From the NCBI GenBank assembly GCA_021740385.1, contig JAIOZY010000052.1:1-35746 (forward strand): 35,746 bases of DNA, in the 5' to 3' direction. Source of the stretch: Prolixibacteraceae bacterium (lineage in GTDB: Bacteria; Bacteroidota; Bacteroidia; Bacteroidales; Prolixibacteraceae). The notes under the pieces were generated by a model. That model saw only the letters and a program-made list of their open reading frames with translations. It had not been told where the DNA came from and did not search any database. Both the position numbers and the translations under genes were made by a program. Below, in pieces: positions 10,001-18,763 of this stretch. Each line of letters opens with the position of its first letter. Positions within the stretch are counted from its first letter, which is position 1.

Positions 10001-13000
10001 TGGGTAATGGACCCGTTTATTTACGATGAAGGGACACACCGCGGGGGCGACCTGTATTTTAACCTCGGCAGTGTTTCGGAAGATATTTTGAAAGACTCGC
10101 GCAAGGCTTTTGAAAATGGCCTGCCCACGAGTGAAGTGGTTGAATATGTCGATACAACGGTTTGGGGGCGTGTGCCAAACCGCCCGTTGTTAAGCCAGGC
10201 GTTCGATAACGATGCCGAAAGCAGGCAATACCAGGACGTGGGTTTCGATGGTCTAAGCGATCCCGATGAACGATCGTTTTATAACGAGTACCTTGAAAAA
10301 CTCAAAAACATCCTCTCGAATGATGTCTTTAATGTTGTTGAAGCCGACCCCGCGAGCGATAATTTCCATTATTACCGGGGTGATGATTACGACCGAAAAG
10401 AGCTGTCGATAATCGAGCGTTATAAAAATTACAACAACGTTGAAGGAAATTCGCCTACAAGCACGCAAAGCTCGGTAACATATCAGGCATCGAGCAAAAC
10501 CGAGCCCGATATTGAAGACATAAATAACGATAATACCCTGAACGAGCAGGAAACCTATTACCAGTACAAGGTAAGCCTGCGCCCGCAAGACATGGAGGTT
10601 GGGCAAAATTACATTGTCGATAAAGTTAAACGTAACACACACACACTGGCAAACGGGAAAAGCGACCTTGTAACCTGGTACCAGTTCAAGATACCTGTGA
10701 AGGAATACGATGAAAAAATTGGAGAAATTTACGATTTTAATTCTATCCGGTTTATGCGCATGTTTTTGTCAAACTTCTCCGATTCAATCATCCTGCGTTT
10801 TGCCACACTTGGGCTCATCCGGTCCGACTGGCGAATTGAAGATGATAAAATTGCAGAAGCAGGCGCCGTTGAATCGCCATTAACGCAATTCGACCTTACG
10901 TCAATCAACATTGAAGAACACCAAAGCCGAAAACCAATAAATTATATCCTTCCACCGGGTATTGAGCAGGAGTATGATCCATCGAACCCAACGCCCATAA
11001 AAATGAACGAACAGTCGATGCTGTTGAAGGTAATCGATTTGGGAAGCGGCGATGCACGGGCGGTTTATAAAAACATTGGTTTGGATGTGCGGCAATACAA
11101 AAAGCTGAAAATGGAAGTCCATGCCGAGGAAATTGAAGGTTACCCGCTTGAGGATTATGAGCTTTCGTTGTTTGTACGCATGGGATCCGATATCAATAAC
11201 TATTACGAGTACGAAGTACCACTGAAGCTGACACCCGTGCCGGCAACTGCTTACAACGGCGAGGTCGAAGCTGATCAGTATGCCGTTTGGCCCGATGAAA
11301 ACAGGCTGAACCTCGACCTCACCATATTTTCCGATTTAAAACTTAACCGCGATGGCGAAATAAGGAAGGCCGGTTCGACCATTAGCCGGAATGATGTATA
11401 CGAAGAGATGCATGAAAATTATGCCGGCGGTAAAAATACAATACGGATAAAAGGGAACCCAACATTGGGTGAGGTTGATAATATTCACATTGGAATACGG
11501 AACCCAAAATACAAAAAACTGTCCGAAAAATCGGTCGAAGTTTGGGTAAACGAATTGCGCTTGTCCGATTTTGATGAACGTGGCGGTTGGGCTTCAAATG
11601 GACGTATGTCGCTCCGTTTGGCCGATTTGGGGAACATTTCACTTGCCGGTCGGACACAGTCGGTGGGATGGGGGAGCATTAACCAGGTGGCATCGCAACG
11701 CAGCCTCGATAACCTTTACGAGTACGATTTTGCTGCCAACTTTGAACTGGGCCGTTTGTTGCCCGAGAAAATCGGACTGCACATGCCGCTGTTTTACAGC
11801 TATTCATACAGCATGGCAAACCCCGAATACAACCCGTTAAATTCCGACATTAAGCTGGTCGATGCCCTGGCAACCATCGATAGTCCCGAGGAAAAGGAAG
11901 AACTGATAGCTGTTTCGCAGGATGTGGCAACACGCGAAAGCTTCAACATTAACAATGTAACCCTCGAACCCCAGCGGAAAAAAACCGACCGTGTACCCCT
12001 GCCAACCGATATCGAAAATTTTTCGGTTTCGTATTCGCACAACAAACAGGAAATTCATAATGTCGATATTGAACGCCAGATTCAGGAGGTGACCAAAGGG
12101 GCACTTAATTATAATTATGTAATGACCTCGAGGCCGGTCGAGCCTTTTAAAAATGTAAAATTCCTGAGCGGCAAAGCATTCAGGCTTATTAAAGATTTTA
12201 ATTTTAACTATCTGCCTGATATGATTTCTTATCGTACCGATTTGACCCACAGTTACAACGAGCGGTTAATGCGAAACAACACCGGTATCGATTCACCGCT
12301 TCCGATTACGGTTTCGAAAAATTTCCTTTGGAACAGCGGGTTCGATTTACGGTACAACCTTACCCGCAGTTTGCGAATTGACTTTACCAGCCAGGACCAG
12401 GCCCGCATCGACGATCCGGCAGGTTACGACCCGTATATCGACAAAGAAATGTATCCGGAAATTTACGATAATTACCGTCGCGATTTGTGGAACCAGTTTT
12501 TCCAGTTGCGCAGGCCGGTCGATTATCAGCACAACATAAACATCACCTACACGCTGCCCATTAATAAGTTGCCTTTGCTTGAGTGGACATCATCGCAAAT
12601 CAATTACCGCGGCACCTACGACTGGGTTACAGCCCCGCGGATAAGCCAGGCAGAAGGAAGTTTACCTATTGGGAATACCATCCGAAACTCGATGAACCTG
12701 AACGGATCGGCTAACCTTAGTTTTATGTCGCTCTACAACAAGGTGCCCTATTTCAGGGAACTGAACCAAAAATTCAGAAACACTTCGCGGCGATACGGTA
12801 GCCGTAGCAACCCGCGAAACAGAAGCCAGTCGCAAAGCAGTTCCGGCGAAGCAAAAACCAAGGAGGTTAATTACGAAGAAGAAGGATTGGCGTTAAAGGC
12901 AAAAGTCCCCAAATCGGTTTTCCATAAACTGGGCACAGAAGACATTAAAGTGACTGTTTTAACCACCCAGGGCGATACCATCGATGGAGAAATGACCGTT

Positions 13001-14530
13001 GTGAACAAAAACAGAATAAATTTCAGGGCCGAAGAGGATTACGATAGTGCAAAAGTGGTAATTAACGGTACAAAAAGCCTGGAAGAAACGTTTGCCAAAA
13101 AGGCCCTCGATTTTTCGGTACGTATGTTGCTTGGGGTGCGCAGTGCCCGTATTACTTATACAAAAACCGGGGGTACCGAGCTGCCCGGTTTCCTTCCCGA
13201 GCCTTTCCTTTTCGGAGCTGTTGATTATACACCCGAAGGGAGCCCGGGTTCGTCGCTCGCACCAACGCTTCCTTTCCTTATGGGGTGGCAGGATGAGAAT
13301 TTCGCTATGATTGCTGCCGAAAACGGGTGGTTAACCAAAGACAATACCATACAGCGGCAGTTCCTGGTAACAAACCGCGAATCGTGGACACTGGGTGCAC
13401 AGGTGGAACCAATACCGGGCATAAAAATTGATTTTACCGGAAACCGAACCGAATCGAACAACTTAAGTAGTTTCATAAAATACGACCCGGAACAGGACGT
13501 TTTTGTACAAACCGGCCTTGTCGAAAAAGGTAATTTCAGCATGTCGGTGTTTACCCTCGCAACGGCTTTCAAAGAAGGCCTGGGGCGAGATGAAAAAACT
13601 TCAGACCTTTTTGACGAATTCAGGGGTACTAACCGGCAAATAATTGCATCAAGACTTAACAGCGAAAGGGGCTTTATCCCCGGCCAGGGATATTCCAGAG
13701 GCCCATCGTCAGATACCATAAACGGTATAAGCATGAATTCAACCGATGTTTTGATCCCGGCCTTTTTAGCTACCTATGCGGGTATCGATGCCAGCGAAGT
13801 AGCGCTTAATGCCCGGCCGGGCTTGTCGTGGATAAGGCCAAACTGGCGATTAAATTATAACGGAAACCCGCAGTCGATCGACTGGATGAAAGACTTCATC
13901 TATTCACTGAATTTTAACCACAGCTATCAGGCAACATACAGCCTGGGGTCGTTCGAATCGAACCTGGGGTATAAGCCCGATGAAAACGGGTTGAGCTGGG
14001 CACGTACCGAAGACGGTACGTTTATACCCGAACTTGATATTACCTCGGTAAGCATAACCGAAAGTTTCAGCCCGCTAATAAACATCGACATTGGTTTTGT
14101 GAATGATTTAAGTACCCGTTTTGAAATGCGCCGTACACGTAACCTGAACTTCAGCTTCGCTAACAAGCAACTGAGCGAAATGATCAGGAGTGAATACACC
14201 ATTGGTGTAGGCTATCGCTTTACCGGCCTCGATATGATCGTCAAAACTAAACGGCAATCGGAAACCGTAACCAACGATATCAACATGCAACTGGCCATTA
14301 CCAGCAGCAACTACAAAACCATATTCAGGCCTATTGGCGAGGCGGAAGGCATTTTGCAAAACGGTACAGAAATGTTTGGTATCGATTTCCAGGCCGACTA
14401 CATGATCAGCGATAAGCTCACGGTTAAACTTTACTACCAGTATAACATGAAAGCCCCGCACTCAACCAATGATGGATACGAAATGAAAAACACCAAATTC
14501 GGGCTCACGTTTAATTATTCCATCATGTAA
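7016..14530 (+). CDS. sprA: Type IX secretion outer-membrane translocon SprA/Sov
   Basis: SprA (Sov in Porphyromonas gingivalis) is the giant single-chain beta-barrel through which T9SS cargo crosses the outer membrane. The 2504-residue product is close to the known lengths (about 2400-2500). It begins with a signal peptide (MLKRKIVYILFFATGIVLFAG, cleavage probably after AAQ). I recognise SprA-specific stretches, among them the segment around GDGMFDFVEGVTV followed by GRIIFPVLEPFG (about residues 585-620). The rest is rich in alternating aromatic/polar beta-strand sequence (Tyr, Asn, Asp, Arg), ending in a strand FGLTFNYSIM suited to barrel closure. A Ser/Arg/Asn-rich linker lies at about residues 1925-1950. 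No frameshift is seen. It is last in the pdxA-ruvA-sprA unit and is closed by a terminator. Confidence 0.96.
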   Translation: MLKRKIVYILFFATGIVLFAGNKLAAQVGGFDSSPGDTLQDMAYPFEDEGAFEYPGEVDDNPLFLTRPGNIERKVEYDPATQQYIIYEKIGDMYYRLPKTMSLKEYIKYDFDQSIKDYWRTRTEVEALETEQQRSGLIPQLKIESEAFTNIFGSDVIDIRPQGYVEVQFGVESNYINNTQLPERQRRVTTFDFDNQINMSVTGKIGDKVDMTLNYNTAATFDFENKVKIEYNGKEDEILKKIEAGNVSLPLNGTLIQGGTNLMGIKTVMQFGRLNLTTIVSQHKGESQVIETEGGAQKTKFEIEASDYDANRHFFISKYFQEHYNEALEQLPLIKSDIVINKVEVWVTNKSQNFTSSRDVIAFVDLGEQDGQISNTIPEFGANIGLSYPFNQYPHNGANGLYNEMVSTYSGIRNSSDISNILSTLESRGFKNGTYWEKIDQARKLNESEYTLNEELGFISLNSSLRADEVLAVAYNFTIGDTTFQVGEFTNESSLEAGETLILKMLKGTNLSPGLPTWDLMMKNVYNLGAYGLSRDDFDFNVVYKNDSTNTYINYLPEGDVKEEFLLNLMNLDNLNSQGDYFEGGDGMFDFVEGVTVLSQSGRIIFPVLEPFGENIENLLSNPELKEKYAYNSLYDSTQTEAENDNEHNKYYMMGSFKGSSSSEISLNAFNLAPGSVVVTAGSQVLVENVDYTVDYALGRVKIINQGLIEAGTPIQVSTESQDLLSMQRKTMIGSYASYAVSDNFNIGGTVLYMDERPITNKVDMGEEPVSNLMLGLDFQYRTQSKTITDILNYLPLYESDAVSSFSIEGEVAKLFPGSSKSTGNNVYIDDFEGVETPYSMINGYGWHLSSAPQGLEQFESGSFMNDLGYGYNRAKLAWYHIDRIFNEPSSTSMPDHIKADVEMRSNHYMREVYINEVFPGKNLAVGSPTFQTILNVAYYPTEKGPYNFDTEPTAVSEGIGPDGKLRAPETRWGGMMREVTSTDFEAANIEYIEFWVMDPFIYDEGTHRGGDLYFNLGSVSEDILKDSRKAFENGLPTSEVVEYVDTTVWGRVPNRPLLSQAFDNDAESRQYQDVGFDGLSDPDERSFYNEYLEKLKNILSNDVFNVVEADPASDNFHYYRGDDYDRKELSIIERYKNYNNVEGNSPTSTQSSVTYQASSKTEPDIEDINNDNTLNEQETYYQYKVSLRPQDMEVGQNYIVDKVKRNTHTLANGKSDLVTWYQFKIPVKEYDEKIGEIYDFNSIRFMRMFLSNFSDSIILRFATLGLIRSDWRIEDDKIAEAGAVESPLTQFDLTSINIEEHQSRKPINYILPPGIEQEYDPSNPTPIKMNEQSMLLKVIDLGSGDARAVYKNIGLDVRQYKKLKMEVHAEEIEGYPLEDYELSLFVRMGSDINNYYEYEVPLKLTPVPATAYNGEVEADQYAVWPDENRLNLDLTIFSDLKLNRDGEIRKAGSTISRNDVYEEMHENYAGGKNTIRIKGNPTLGEVDNIHIGIRNPKYKKLSEKSVEVWVNELRLSDFDERGGWASNGRMSLRLADLGNISLAGRTQSVGWGSINQVASQRSLDNLYEYDFAANFELGRLLPEKIGLHMPLFYSYSYSMANPEYNPLNSDIKLVDALATIDSPEEKEELIAVSQDVATRESFNINNVTLEPQRKKTDRVPLPTDIENFSVSYSHNKQEIHNVDIERQIQEVTKGALNYNYVMTSRPVEPFKNVKFLSGKAFRLIKDFNFNYLPDMISYRTDLTHSYNERLMRNNTGIDSPLPITVSKNFLWNSGFDLRYNLTRSLRIDFTSQDQARIDDPAGYDPYIDKEMYPEIYDNYRRDLWNQFFQLRRPVDYQHNINITYTLPINKLPLLEWTSSQINYRGTYDWVTAPRISQAEGSLPIGNTIRNSMNLNGSANLSFMSLYNKVPYFRELNQKFRNTSRRYGSRSNPRNRSQSQSSSGEAKTKEVNYEEEGLALKAKVPKSVFHKLGTEDIKVTVLTTQGDTIDGEMTVVNKNRINFRAEEDYDSAKVVINGTKSLEETFAKKALDFSVRMLLGVRSARITYTKTGGTELPGFLPEPFLFGAVDYTPEGSPGSSLAPTLPFLMGWQDENFAMIAAENGWLTKDNTIQRQFLVTNRESWTLGAQVEPIPGIKIDFTGNRTESNNLSSFIKYDPEQDVFVQTGLVEKGNFSMSVFTLATAFKEGLGRDEKTSDLFDEFRGTNRQIIASRLNSERGFIPGQGYSRGPSSDTINGISMNSTDVLIPAFLATYAGIDASEVALNARPGLSWIRPNWRLNYNGNPQSIDWMKDFIYSLNFNHSYQATYSLGSFESNLGYKPDENGLSWARTEDGTFIPELDITSVSITESFSPLINIDIGFVNDLSTRFEMRRTRNLNFSFANKQLSEMIRSEYTIGVGYRFTGLDMIVKTKRQSETVTNDINMQLAITSSNYKTIFRPIGEAEGILQNGTEMFGIDFQADYMISDKLTVKLYYQYNMKAPHSTNDGYEMKNTKFGLTFNYSIM

Positions 14531-14536
14531 CGGGAC

Positions 14537-14559
14537 GGGCGATTTTTAATCGCCCTTTT
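14537..14559 (+). terminator. Rho-independent terminator after sprA
   Basis: Perfect 7-bp stem GGGCGAT/ATCGCCC (14537-14543, 14549-14555), a 5-base loop and TTTT. It lies between the convergent sprA and metallo-hydrolase genes. Confidence 0.85.
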
Positions 14560-14570
14560 AAAGTGGTCTT

Positions 14571-15440
14571 TTAATTCGATCTAATTTCTCCCAGATTTTT
14601 CAAAAGCATTTCCAGGCTGCCTGTTTCGTTAACCAGAGGGCCTTTTTTCTCATGCCATTTCAGGGTACAACATTCATGTTTCGTATCGTGCACAAGAAAA
14701 AGCAGGGCGTTTTCTTCATATAATTCACGCAAAAAGGATTGTTTCTCCTGCATTACAACTACGGGTTGGATGTCATAAGCCGCGACCCATTTCAGGGGTA
14801 CGTTGGCTGCCATGGGCACCAGATCACTTACATAGGCAATTTTCCGACCGTTGTAATGAATTACCGGAACAATCATACCCGGGGTATGCCCGTTAAAAAT
14901 GCGAAGCTCAAAACCCGGAAAGAGCTCACCATCATTTTCGATGAAATTAAGTTGACCGCTTTTTTCAAAGGGTATCAGGTCGTCGGCAAAGTAGGCGTCA
15001 TCTTCGCGCGGGCTCGGGTTCATGGCATTTTCCCATTGTGCCCGTGTGCAATGGTATTTCGCGTTTGGAAATGTTGGGACTACTTTCTTTTCAGGATCGA
15101 AACAGGTTCCACCGCCACAATGGTCCCAATGTAAATGAGTATGGACTACATCGGTTACATCTTCAGGTGAACAGCCAACATTTAAAAGCGAATCGATCAG
15201 CAGGTCTGCATTTTCCACACCGTTATTTTCAACAAACTTCCAGCTTAGTTTTTCGCCTGCTCCGGTTTCAATCAGTACTTTACGGTCTTCGTGTTCAATT
15301 AGCAGCGAACGCATGGTAACGGTGATCAGGTTGCGGTGGTCGGCCTTTACTTTCCGTTCCCACAATAATTTCGGAACAGTTCCAAACATTCCGCCCCCAT
15401 CGCAAAGAAAAGTTCCGGCATTGATAACGTGTAGTTTCAT
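14571..15440 (-). CDS. Metallo-beta-lactamase-fold hydrolase (lactonase-like)
   Basis: Cytoplasmic MBL-fold metal-dependent hydrolase of 289 residues without a signal peptide. The metal-binding motif HLHWDH is at residues 102-107 (full HTHLHWDHCGG), a later NGHTPG supplies the next histidine ligand, and YVSDLVP carries the bridging aspartate. The spacing and the N-terminal TVTMRSLLIEHEDRKVLIETG resemble the AttM/AiiA-like N-acyl-homoserine lactonase group, but many members of that group act on other esters, so the substrate is unassigned. It runs convergent with sprA and divergent from the hicB-like gene. One oddity is the Cys pair in HECCTLKWHEKK near the C-terminus, for which I know no role. 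Confidence 0.85.
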   Translation of the reverse strand: MKLHVINAGTFLCDGGGMFGTVPKLLWERKVKADHRNLITVTMRSLLIEHEDRKVLIETGAGEKLSWKFVENNGVENADLLIDSLLNVGCSPEDVTDVVHTHLHWDHCGGGTCFDPEKKVVPTFPNAKYHCTRAQWENAMNPSPREDDAYFADDLIPFEKSGQLNFIENDGELFPGFELRIFNGHTPGMIVPVIHYNGRKIAYVSDLVPMAANVPLKWVAAYDIQPVVVMQEKQSFLRELYEENALLFLVHDTKHECCTLKWHEKKGPLVNETGSLEMLLKNLGEIRSN

Positions 15441-15620
15441 TTTTTTCTATTATAAACTGAATAAAGTGTTCAGTAGTGAAAGAGAAAATTTCAGAAAATC
15501 TTTTCCTGATTAACAAAAATGCAAAATAATGTTTAGTGATGTGAACAAAAATTGTATTGTTTTCTGATAAAACAGTAAAATATAGCGTAGTGAATCATTT
15601 TCTTTTGAATACATCTTTAT

Positions 15621-15628
15621 TATCTTTG
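15621..15628 (+). promoter_or_regulatory. -7 element upstream of the hicB-like gene
   Basis: TATCTTTG matches TAnnTTTG exactly and lies 18 bases before the ATG at 15646. No -33 TTTG is seen at 19-21 bases upstream. Confidence 0.5.
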
Positions 15629-15645
15629 AACAAAAGACACATGGG

Positions 15646-15876
15646 ATGACAAAGAAAAAAATAAGCTATACTGCAATCATCGAAAAAAGCAAAGAAGGTT
15701 GGTATGTTGGCCAGATACAGGAGATGCCTGAAGCAATTGCACAAGGAAAAACAATCGAAGAGCTGAAAAAAAAATTGGTTGATGCATTGGAGTTGGTAAT
15801 TGATTATCACCGAGAAGAGACCATTAACCAATATAATGGTCGTAAATTCATTAAACGCAAACTAAATTTAGCCTGA
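15646..15876 (+). CDS. HicB-family antitoxin-like protein (orphan)
   Basis: Small protein of 76 residues with the partial RNase H-like fold of HicB antitoxins: ISYTAIIEKSKEGWYVGQIQEMPEAIAQGKTIEELKKKLVDALELVI. HicB normally binds and neutralises the mRNA interferase HicA and often represses its own operon. There is no clear C-terminal DNA-binding helix-turn-helix; the C-terminus is short and basic (GRKFIKRKLNLA). The partner toxin should start right after it, and a short reading frame resembling a HicA N-terminus begins 5 bases downstream but stops after 18 codons. The ATG at 15641 is out of frame and stops at once, so 15646 was chosen. Confidence 0.75.
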   Translation: MTKKKISYTAIIEKSKEGWYVGQIQEMPEAIAQGKTIEELKKKLVDALELVIDYHREETINQYNGRKFIKRKLNLA

Positions 15877-15880
15877 TTTT

Positions 15881-15937
15881 ATGAAACGCAAAGTTTTCAT
15901 AAAATACCTCAGATCAAATGTGCAGGATTATTTGTAA
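15881..15937 (+). pseudogene. Remnant of a hicA-like toxin gene (18 codons)
   Basis: An ATG only 5 bases after the hicB-like stop opens MKRKVFIKYLRSNVQDYL and then meets TAA. HicA proteins in hicBA operons often begin M-K-R-K/R-x-(L/F)-I-K-x-L, so the first 12 residues fit. The expected glycine/histidine core (G-S-H-x-x-(Y/W)) is absent in all three forward frames downstream. This reads as a toxin gene lost by truncation. Chance resemblance cannot be excluded because the match is short. Confidence 0.4.
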
Positions 15938-16050
15938 ACAGCTCGAAATACCTTCAATATAGAAATACCCTCCAGTTCTTTCCCTAACCCATAATCACCG
16001 AGATATACCGCGATTGTCCTCCGTTTTTTCCAGAATAAAGTAAGTTTCAT
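15928..16050 (-). CDS. Possible 40-residue protein of unknown function
   Basis: An uninterrupted minus-strand frame, ATG at 16050 to TAA at 15928, encodes 40 residues beginning MKLTLFWKKRRTIAVYLG and ending KVFRAVYK. It is basic with no membrane segment, and I recognise no family. It overlaps the end of the hicA remnant by ten bases and lies in an otherwise empty 220-base gap. It may be a real small gene or a fragment of a larger lost one. Confidence 0.2.
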   Translation of the reverse strand: MKLTLFWKKRRTIAVYLGDYGLGKELEGISILKVFRAVYK

Positions 16051-16075
16051 TTATTCATTAGTAGCCATTAATTTC

Positions 16076-16083
16076 TATCTTCG
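16076..16083 (+). promoter_or_regulatory. -7-like element upstream of mpl
   Basis: TATCTTCG differs from TAnnTTTG at one base and lies 14 bases before the ATG at 16098. No clear -33 element is seen. Confidence 0.35.
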
Positions 16084-16097
16084 GAAAAAATTCTTTC

Positions 16098-17462
16098 ATG
16101 CACATCCATTTCATAGCCATTGGCGGCAGCGCCATGCACAACCTGGCCATTGCCCTGCATAAAAAGGGGTATAAAATTACCGGGTCCGACGACGAGGTAT
16201 TTGAACCGTCGCGTACGAGGCTTGAGCGATACGGATTACTGCCCGAAAAAGAAGGCTGGCAGCCCGCATCAATAACAACCGAAATTGATGCCGTTATTCT
16301 TGGAATGCATGCCCGGGAGGATAATCCCGAGTTGAAACGTGCACAGGAACTGGGCCTCAAAATTTATTCCTATCCTGAATACCTTTATGAGCAAACCCGC
16401 GACAAACTTCGGGTGGTTATTGGCGGCAGCCACGGGAAAACTACCACTACTTCTATGGTTATGCACGCACTGAAATTTCATGGCATTTCATTCGATTACA
16501 TGGTTGGGGCTAACCTCGATGGGTTTGAAACAATGGTGCAACTAACCAACGATGCTGAAATTGCCGTTTTTGAAGGCGATGAATACCTCTCGTCGCCCAT
16601 CGACAAGCGGCCAAAATTTCATCACTACAAGCCGCACATTGCACTGCTTACAGGTATTGCCTGGGACCACATCAATGTTTTTCCTACGTTTGAAATGTAC
16701 GTTGAACAGTTCCGGATCTTTGCCGATAGCATTGAAAAAAACGGAACACTTATCTATTTTGAAGGCGATGAGTTGCTGAAAAAAATAGCCACGAATGTGC
16801 GCGAGGATATAACTGTTATTCCTTATAACACGCCGAAATTCATGGTTGAAGAAAATACCACTTACCTTGTTGCCGATGGTTACCGTGTGCCACTGAAAAT
16901 TTTTGGCGAACACAACCTTCAAAATTTTGGTGGTGCCGGATGGATTTGCAATTTGCTTGGATTGACCGAAGATCAAAACCTTCAGGCATTTGCCGGTTTT
17001 AAAGGCTCGGCCAGGCGATTAGAGATTATTGCTGAAGATGATGATACCACGGTATTTTTCGATTTTGCGCATTCACCATCAAAATTACATGCTACGACCA
17101 ATGCTGTTAAAAAACAATTTCCCAACCGTGAACTAATTGCTGTTATGGAGTTGCATACCTTCAGCAGTTTGAAAAAGGAATTTTTGCCCCATTACCGGGA
17201 TACCATGAAGGTTGCCGACAAGGCCTTTGTTTATTTTAATCCGCACACGGTTGAACACAAGCGCCTTGAGCCCATTTCGGAACAACTGGTTTCCGAAAAT
17301 TTTGGAGGAGAGAATGTTGAGGTATTTACCAGTTCGGACAAACTATTTGCTCAACTAAAAAGCATGAACTGGAAAAACAAAAACCTGCTGATCATGTCAT
17401 CGGGCAATTTTTCGGGGGTTGATATCAGGGCTTTTGCCGAAGAAATTAGTAATGGAAATTAA
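16098..17462 (+). CDS. mpl: Mpl-type UDP-N-acetylmuramate:murein peptide ligase
   Basis: Mur-ligase-fold enzyme that attaches recycled L-Ala-gamma-D-Glu-meso-DAP tripeptide to UDP-MurNAc using ATP, returning cell-wall peptide to murein synthesis. The 454-residue protein has the N-terminal Rossmann-like UDP-binding domain opening HIHFIAIGGSAMHNLA (the same start as MurC/Mpl), the ATPase P-loop GGSHGKTTTT (residues 109-118), the central-domain VFEGDEYLSS carrying the metal-binding acidic residue, and FDFAHSPSKL at the start of the C-terminal domain. VFEGDEYLSSPIDKRPKF is typical of Mpl rather than MurC. It is followed after 9 bases by a secreted dipeptidase, which suits a peptide-recycling unit. 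Confidence 0.92.
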   Translation: MHIHFIAIGGSAMHNLAIALHKKGYKITGSDDEVFEPSRTRLERYGLLPEKEGWQPASITTEIDAVILGMHAREDNPELKRAQELGLKIYSYPEYLYEQTRDKLRVVIGGSHGKTTTTSMVMHALKFHGISFDYMVGANLDGFETMVQLTNDAEIAVFEGDEYLSSPIDKRPKFHHYKPHIALLTGIAWDHINVFPTFEMYVEQFRIFADSIEKNGTLIYFEGDELLKKIATNVREDITVIPYNTPKFMVEENTTYLVADGYRVPLKIFGEHNLQNFGGAGWICNLLGLTEDQNLQAFAGFKGSARRLEIIAEDDDTTVFFDFAHSPSKLHATTNAVKKQFPNRELIAVMELHTFSSLKKEFLPHYRDTMKVADKAFVYFNPHTVEHKRLEPISEQLVSENFGGENVEVFTSSDKLFAQLKSMNWKNKNLLIMSSGNFSGVDIRAFAEEISNGN

Positions 17463-17471
17463 AATCTAAAA

Positions 17472-18665
17472 ATGAAACGTGCTGCTTTATTGTTGGTTGT
17501 ATTGATTATTATTACCGGGTGTAACAAAGTTGAAAAAATACATTCCGGGGCTGTTGTCATCGATACCCATACCGATACACCAATGCTCATGGTGAATAAA
17601 GGGCTTAACCTTTCGCAACGGCACGAGCCCCCAGGTTCGTGTGTCGATTTTCCACGTTTAAAAGAGGGAGGTGTCGATGCCATATTCTTTGCCCTTTTTA
17701 CCGGGCAAAAGGAGCGGGTCTCTGAAAATTACGATGCCGTTTACAACCTGGCCCATCAAATGATCGATTCAACTCGGGTCAATGTTTCACGCAACTCCGA
17801 TATGGTTGGCCTTGCTACTTCTTCATCGGCCATTGAAGAAATTTCGAAACAGGGAAAAACGGCCATTTGCCTCGGTATGGAAAACGGTTTCCCCATTGCC
17901 AAAGACCTTAGACGTGTTGATGTATTTTATAACCTTGGTGTTCGGTACATCACCCTGTGCCACTCGTCGAATAACGACATTTGTGATTCGTCAACCGATC
18001 CCGTAAGGCCGGAACACAACGGGGTAAGCGAATTCGGGAAAGCAGTCATTGCACGGATGAACCAACTGGGTATGATCATTGACGTTTCGCACATCTCCGA
18101 CGATGCATTTTACGATGTAATTGAATTGAGCAAAGCACCGGTTATTGCCTCCCATTCAAGTGTGCGTTCAATTTGTGATCACCCGCGCAACATGAGTGAT
18201 GAAATGATTAAACAACTGGCTGAAAACGGCGGGGTAATCCAAATTTGCATACTTGGAAATTACATTAGCGATGCCGATACCACTTCGATGAATTACATCA
18301 AAAAGGAAGAACTGCGGTTAAAATACAACAACTGGCAGTATAAAAATGAGGAGGAGCGAAAAGCAGCCTGGGCCGAATACGATGCCATTAACCGGGAATA
18401 CCCGCCCGTTTTACCAACCGTTGCCGATGCTGTTGACCACATCGATTACGTGGTTGAGCTGGTAGGTGTTGATTATGTTGGAATAGGCAGCGACTTTGAC
18501 GGTGGCGGAGGACTGGCCAATTGCCGCGATGTTTCGGAATTTCCTGAAATAACACGAGAACTTGTTAAGCGGGGTTATACTTCCGAAGAGATTGAAAAAA
18601 TATGGGGCGGAAACTTTCTGCGGGTTTATAAAGCAGTGGAAGCCATTGCTGTTAAAACCAATTAG
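17472..18665 (+). CDS. Membrane dipeptidase lipoprotein (peptidase M19)
   Basis: Zinc dipeptidase of the renal dipeptidase family, predicted to be a lipoprotein facing the periplasm. The 397-residue product has a signal peptide with lipobox ending at C17 (ITGC). The first metal-binding motif HTD lies in VIDTHTDTPML, followed by the family stretches LGMENGFPIAKDL (bridging Glu), IDVSHISD, ASHSSVRSICDHPRNM, and VGIGSDFDGGGG with the terminal aspartate ligand. All metal positions look intact. M19 enzymes cleave many dipeptides, including some with a D-residue at the second position. Next to mpl, a role in trimming murein peptides is plausible but inferred from position only. Confidence 0.92.
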   Translation: MKRAALLLVVLIIITGCNKVEKIHSGAVVIDTHTDTPMLMVNKGLNLSQRHEPPGSCVDFPRLKEGGVDAIFFALFTGQKERVSENYDAVYNLAHQMIDSTRVNVSRNSDMVGLATSSSAIEEISKQGKTAICLGMENGFPIAKDLRRVDVFYNLGVRYITLCHSSNNDICDSSTDPVRPEHNGVSEFGKAVIARMNQLGMIIDVSHISDDAFYDVIELSKAPVIASHSSVRSICDHPRNMSDEMIKQLAENGGVIQICILGNYISDADTTSMNYIKKEELRLKYNNWQYKNEEERKAAWAEYDAINREYPPVLPTVADAVDHIDYVVELVGVDYVGIGSDFDGGGGLANCRDVSEFPEITRELVKRGYTSEEIEKIWGGNFLRVYKAVEAIAVKTN

Positions 18666-18763
18666 GGTTATTTATTATTGAAGTGTCATAATTTTAAAAT
18701 ATAAACTTTAGTCACCCACCCCTCGACTTTTGGCGTAGGATCGGGAGGCTTAGAACTTTACCA

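Noticed and set aside
10253-10642. 129-codon open frame antisense to sprA
   Set aside because: One of several antisense frames in the long sprA gene, all explained by codon bias.
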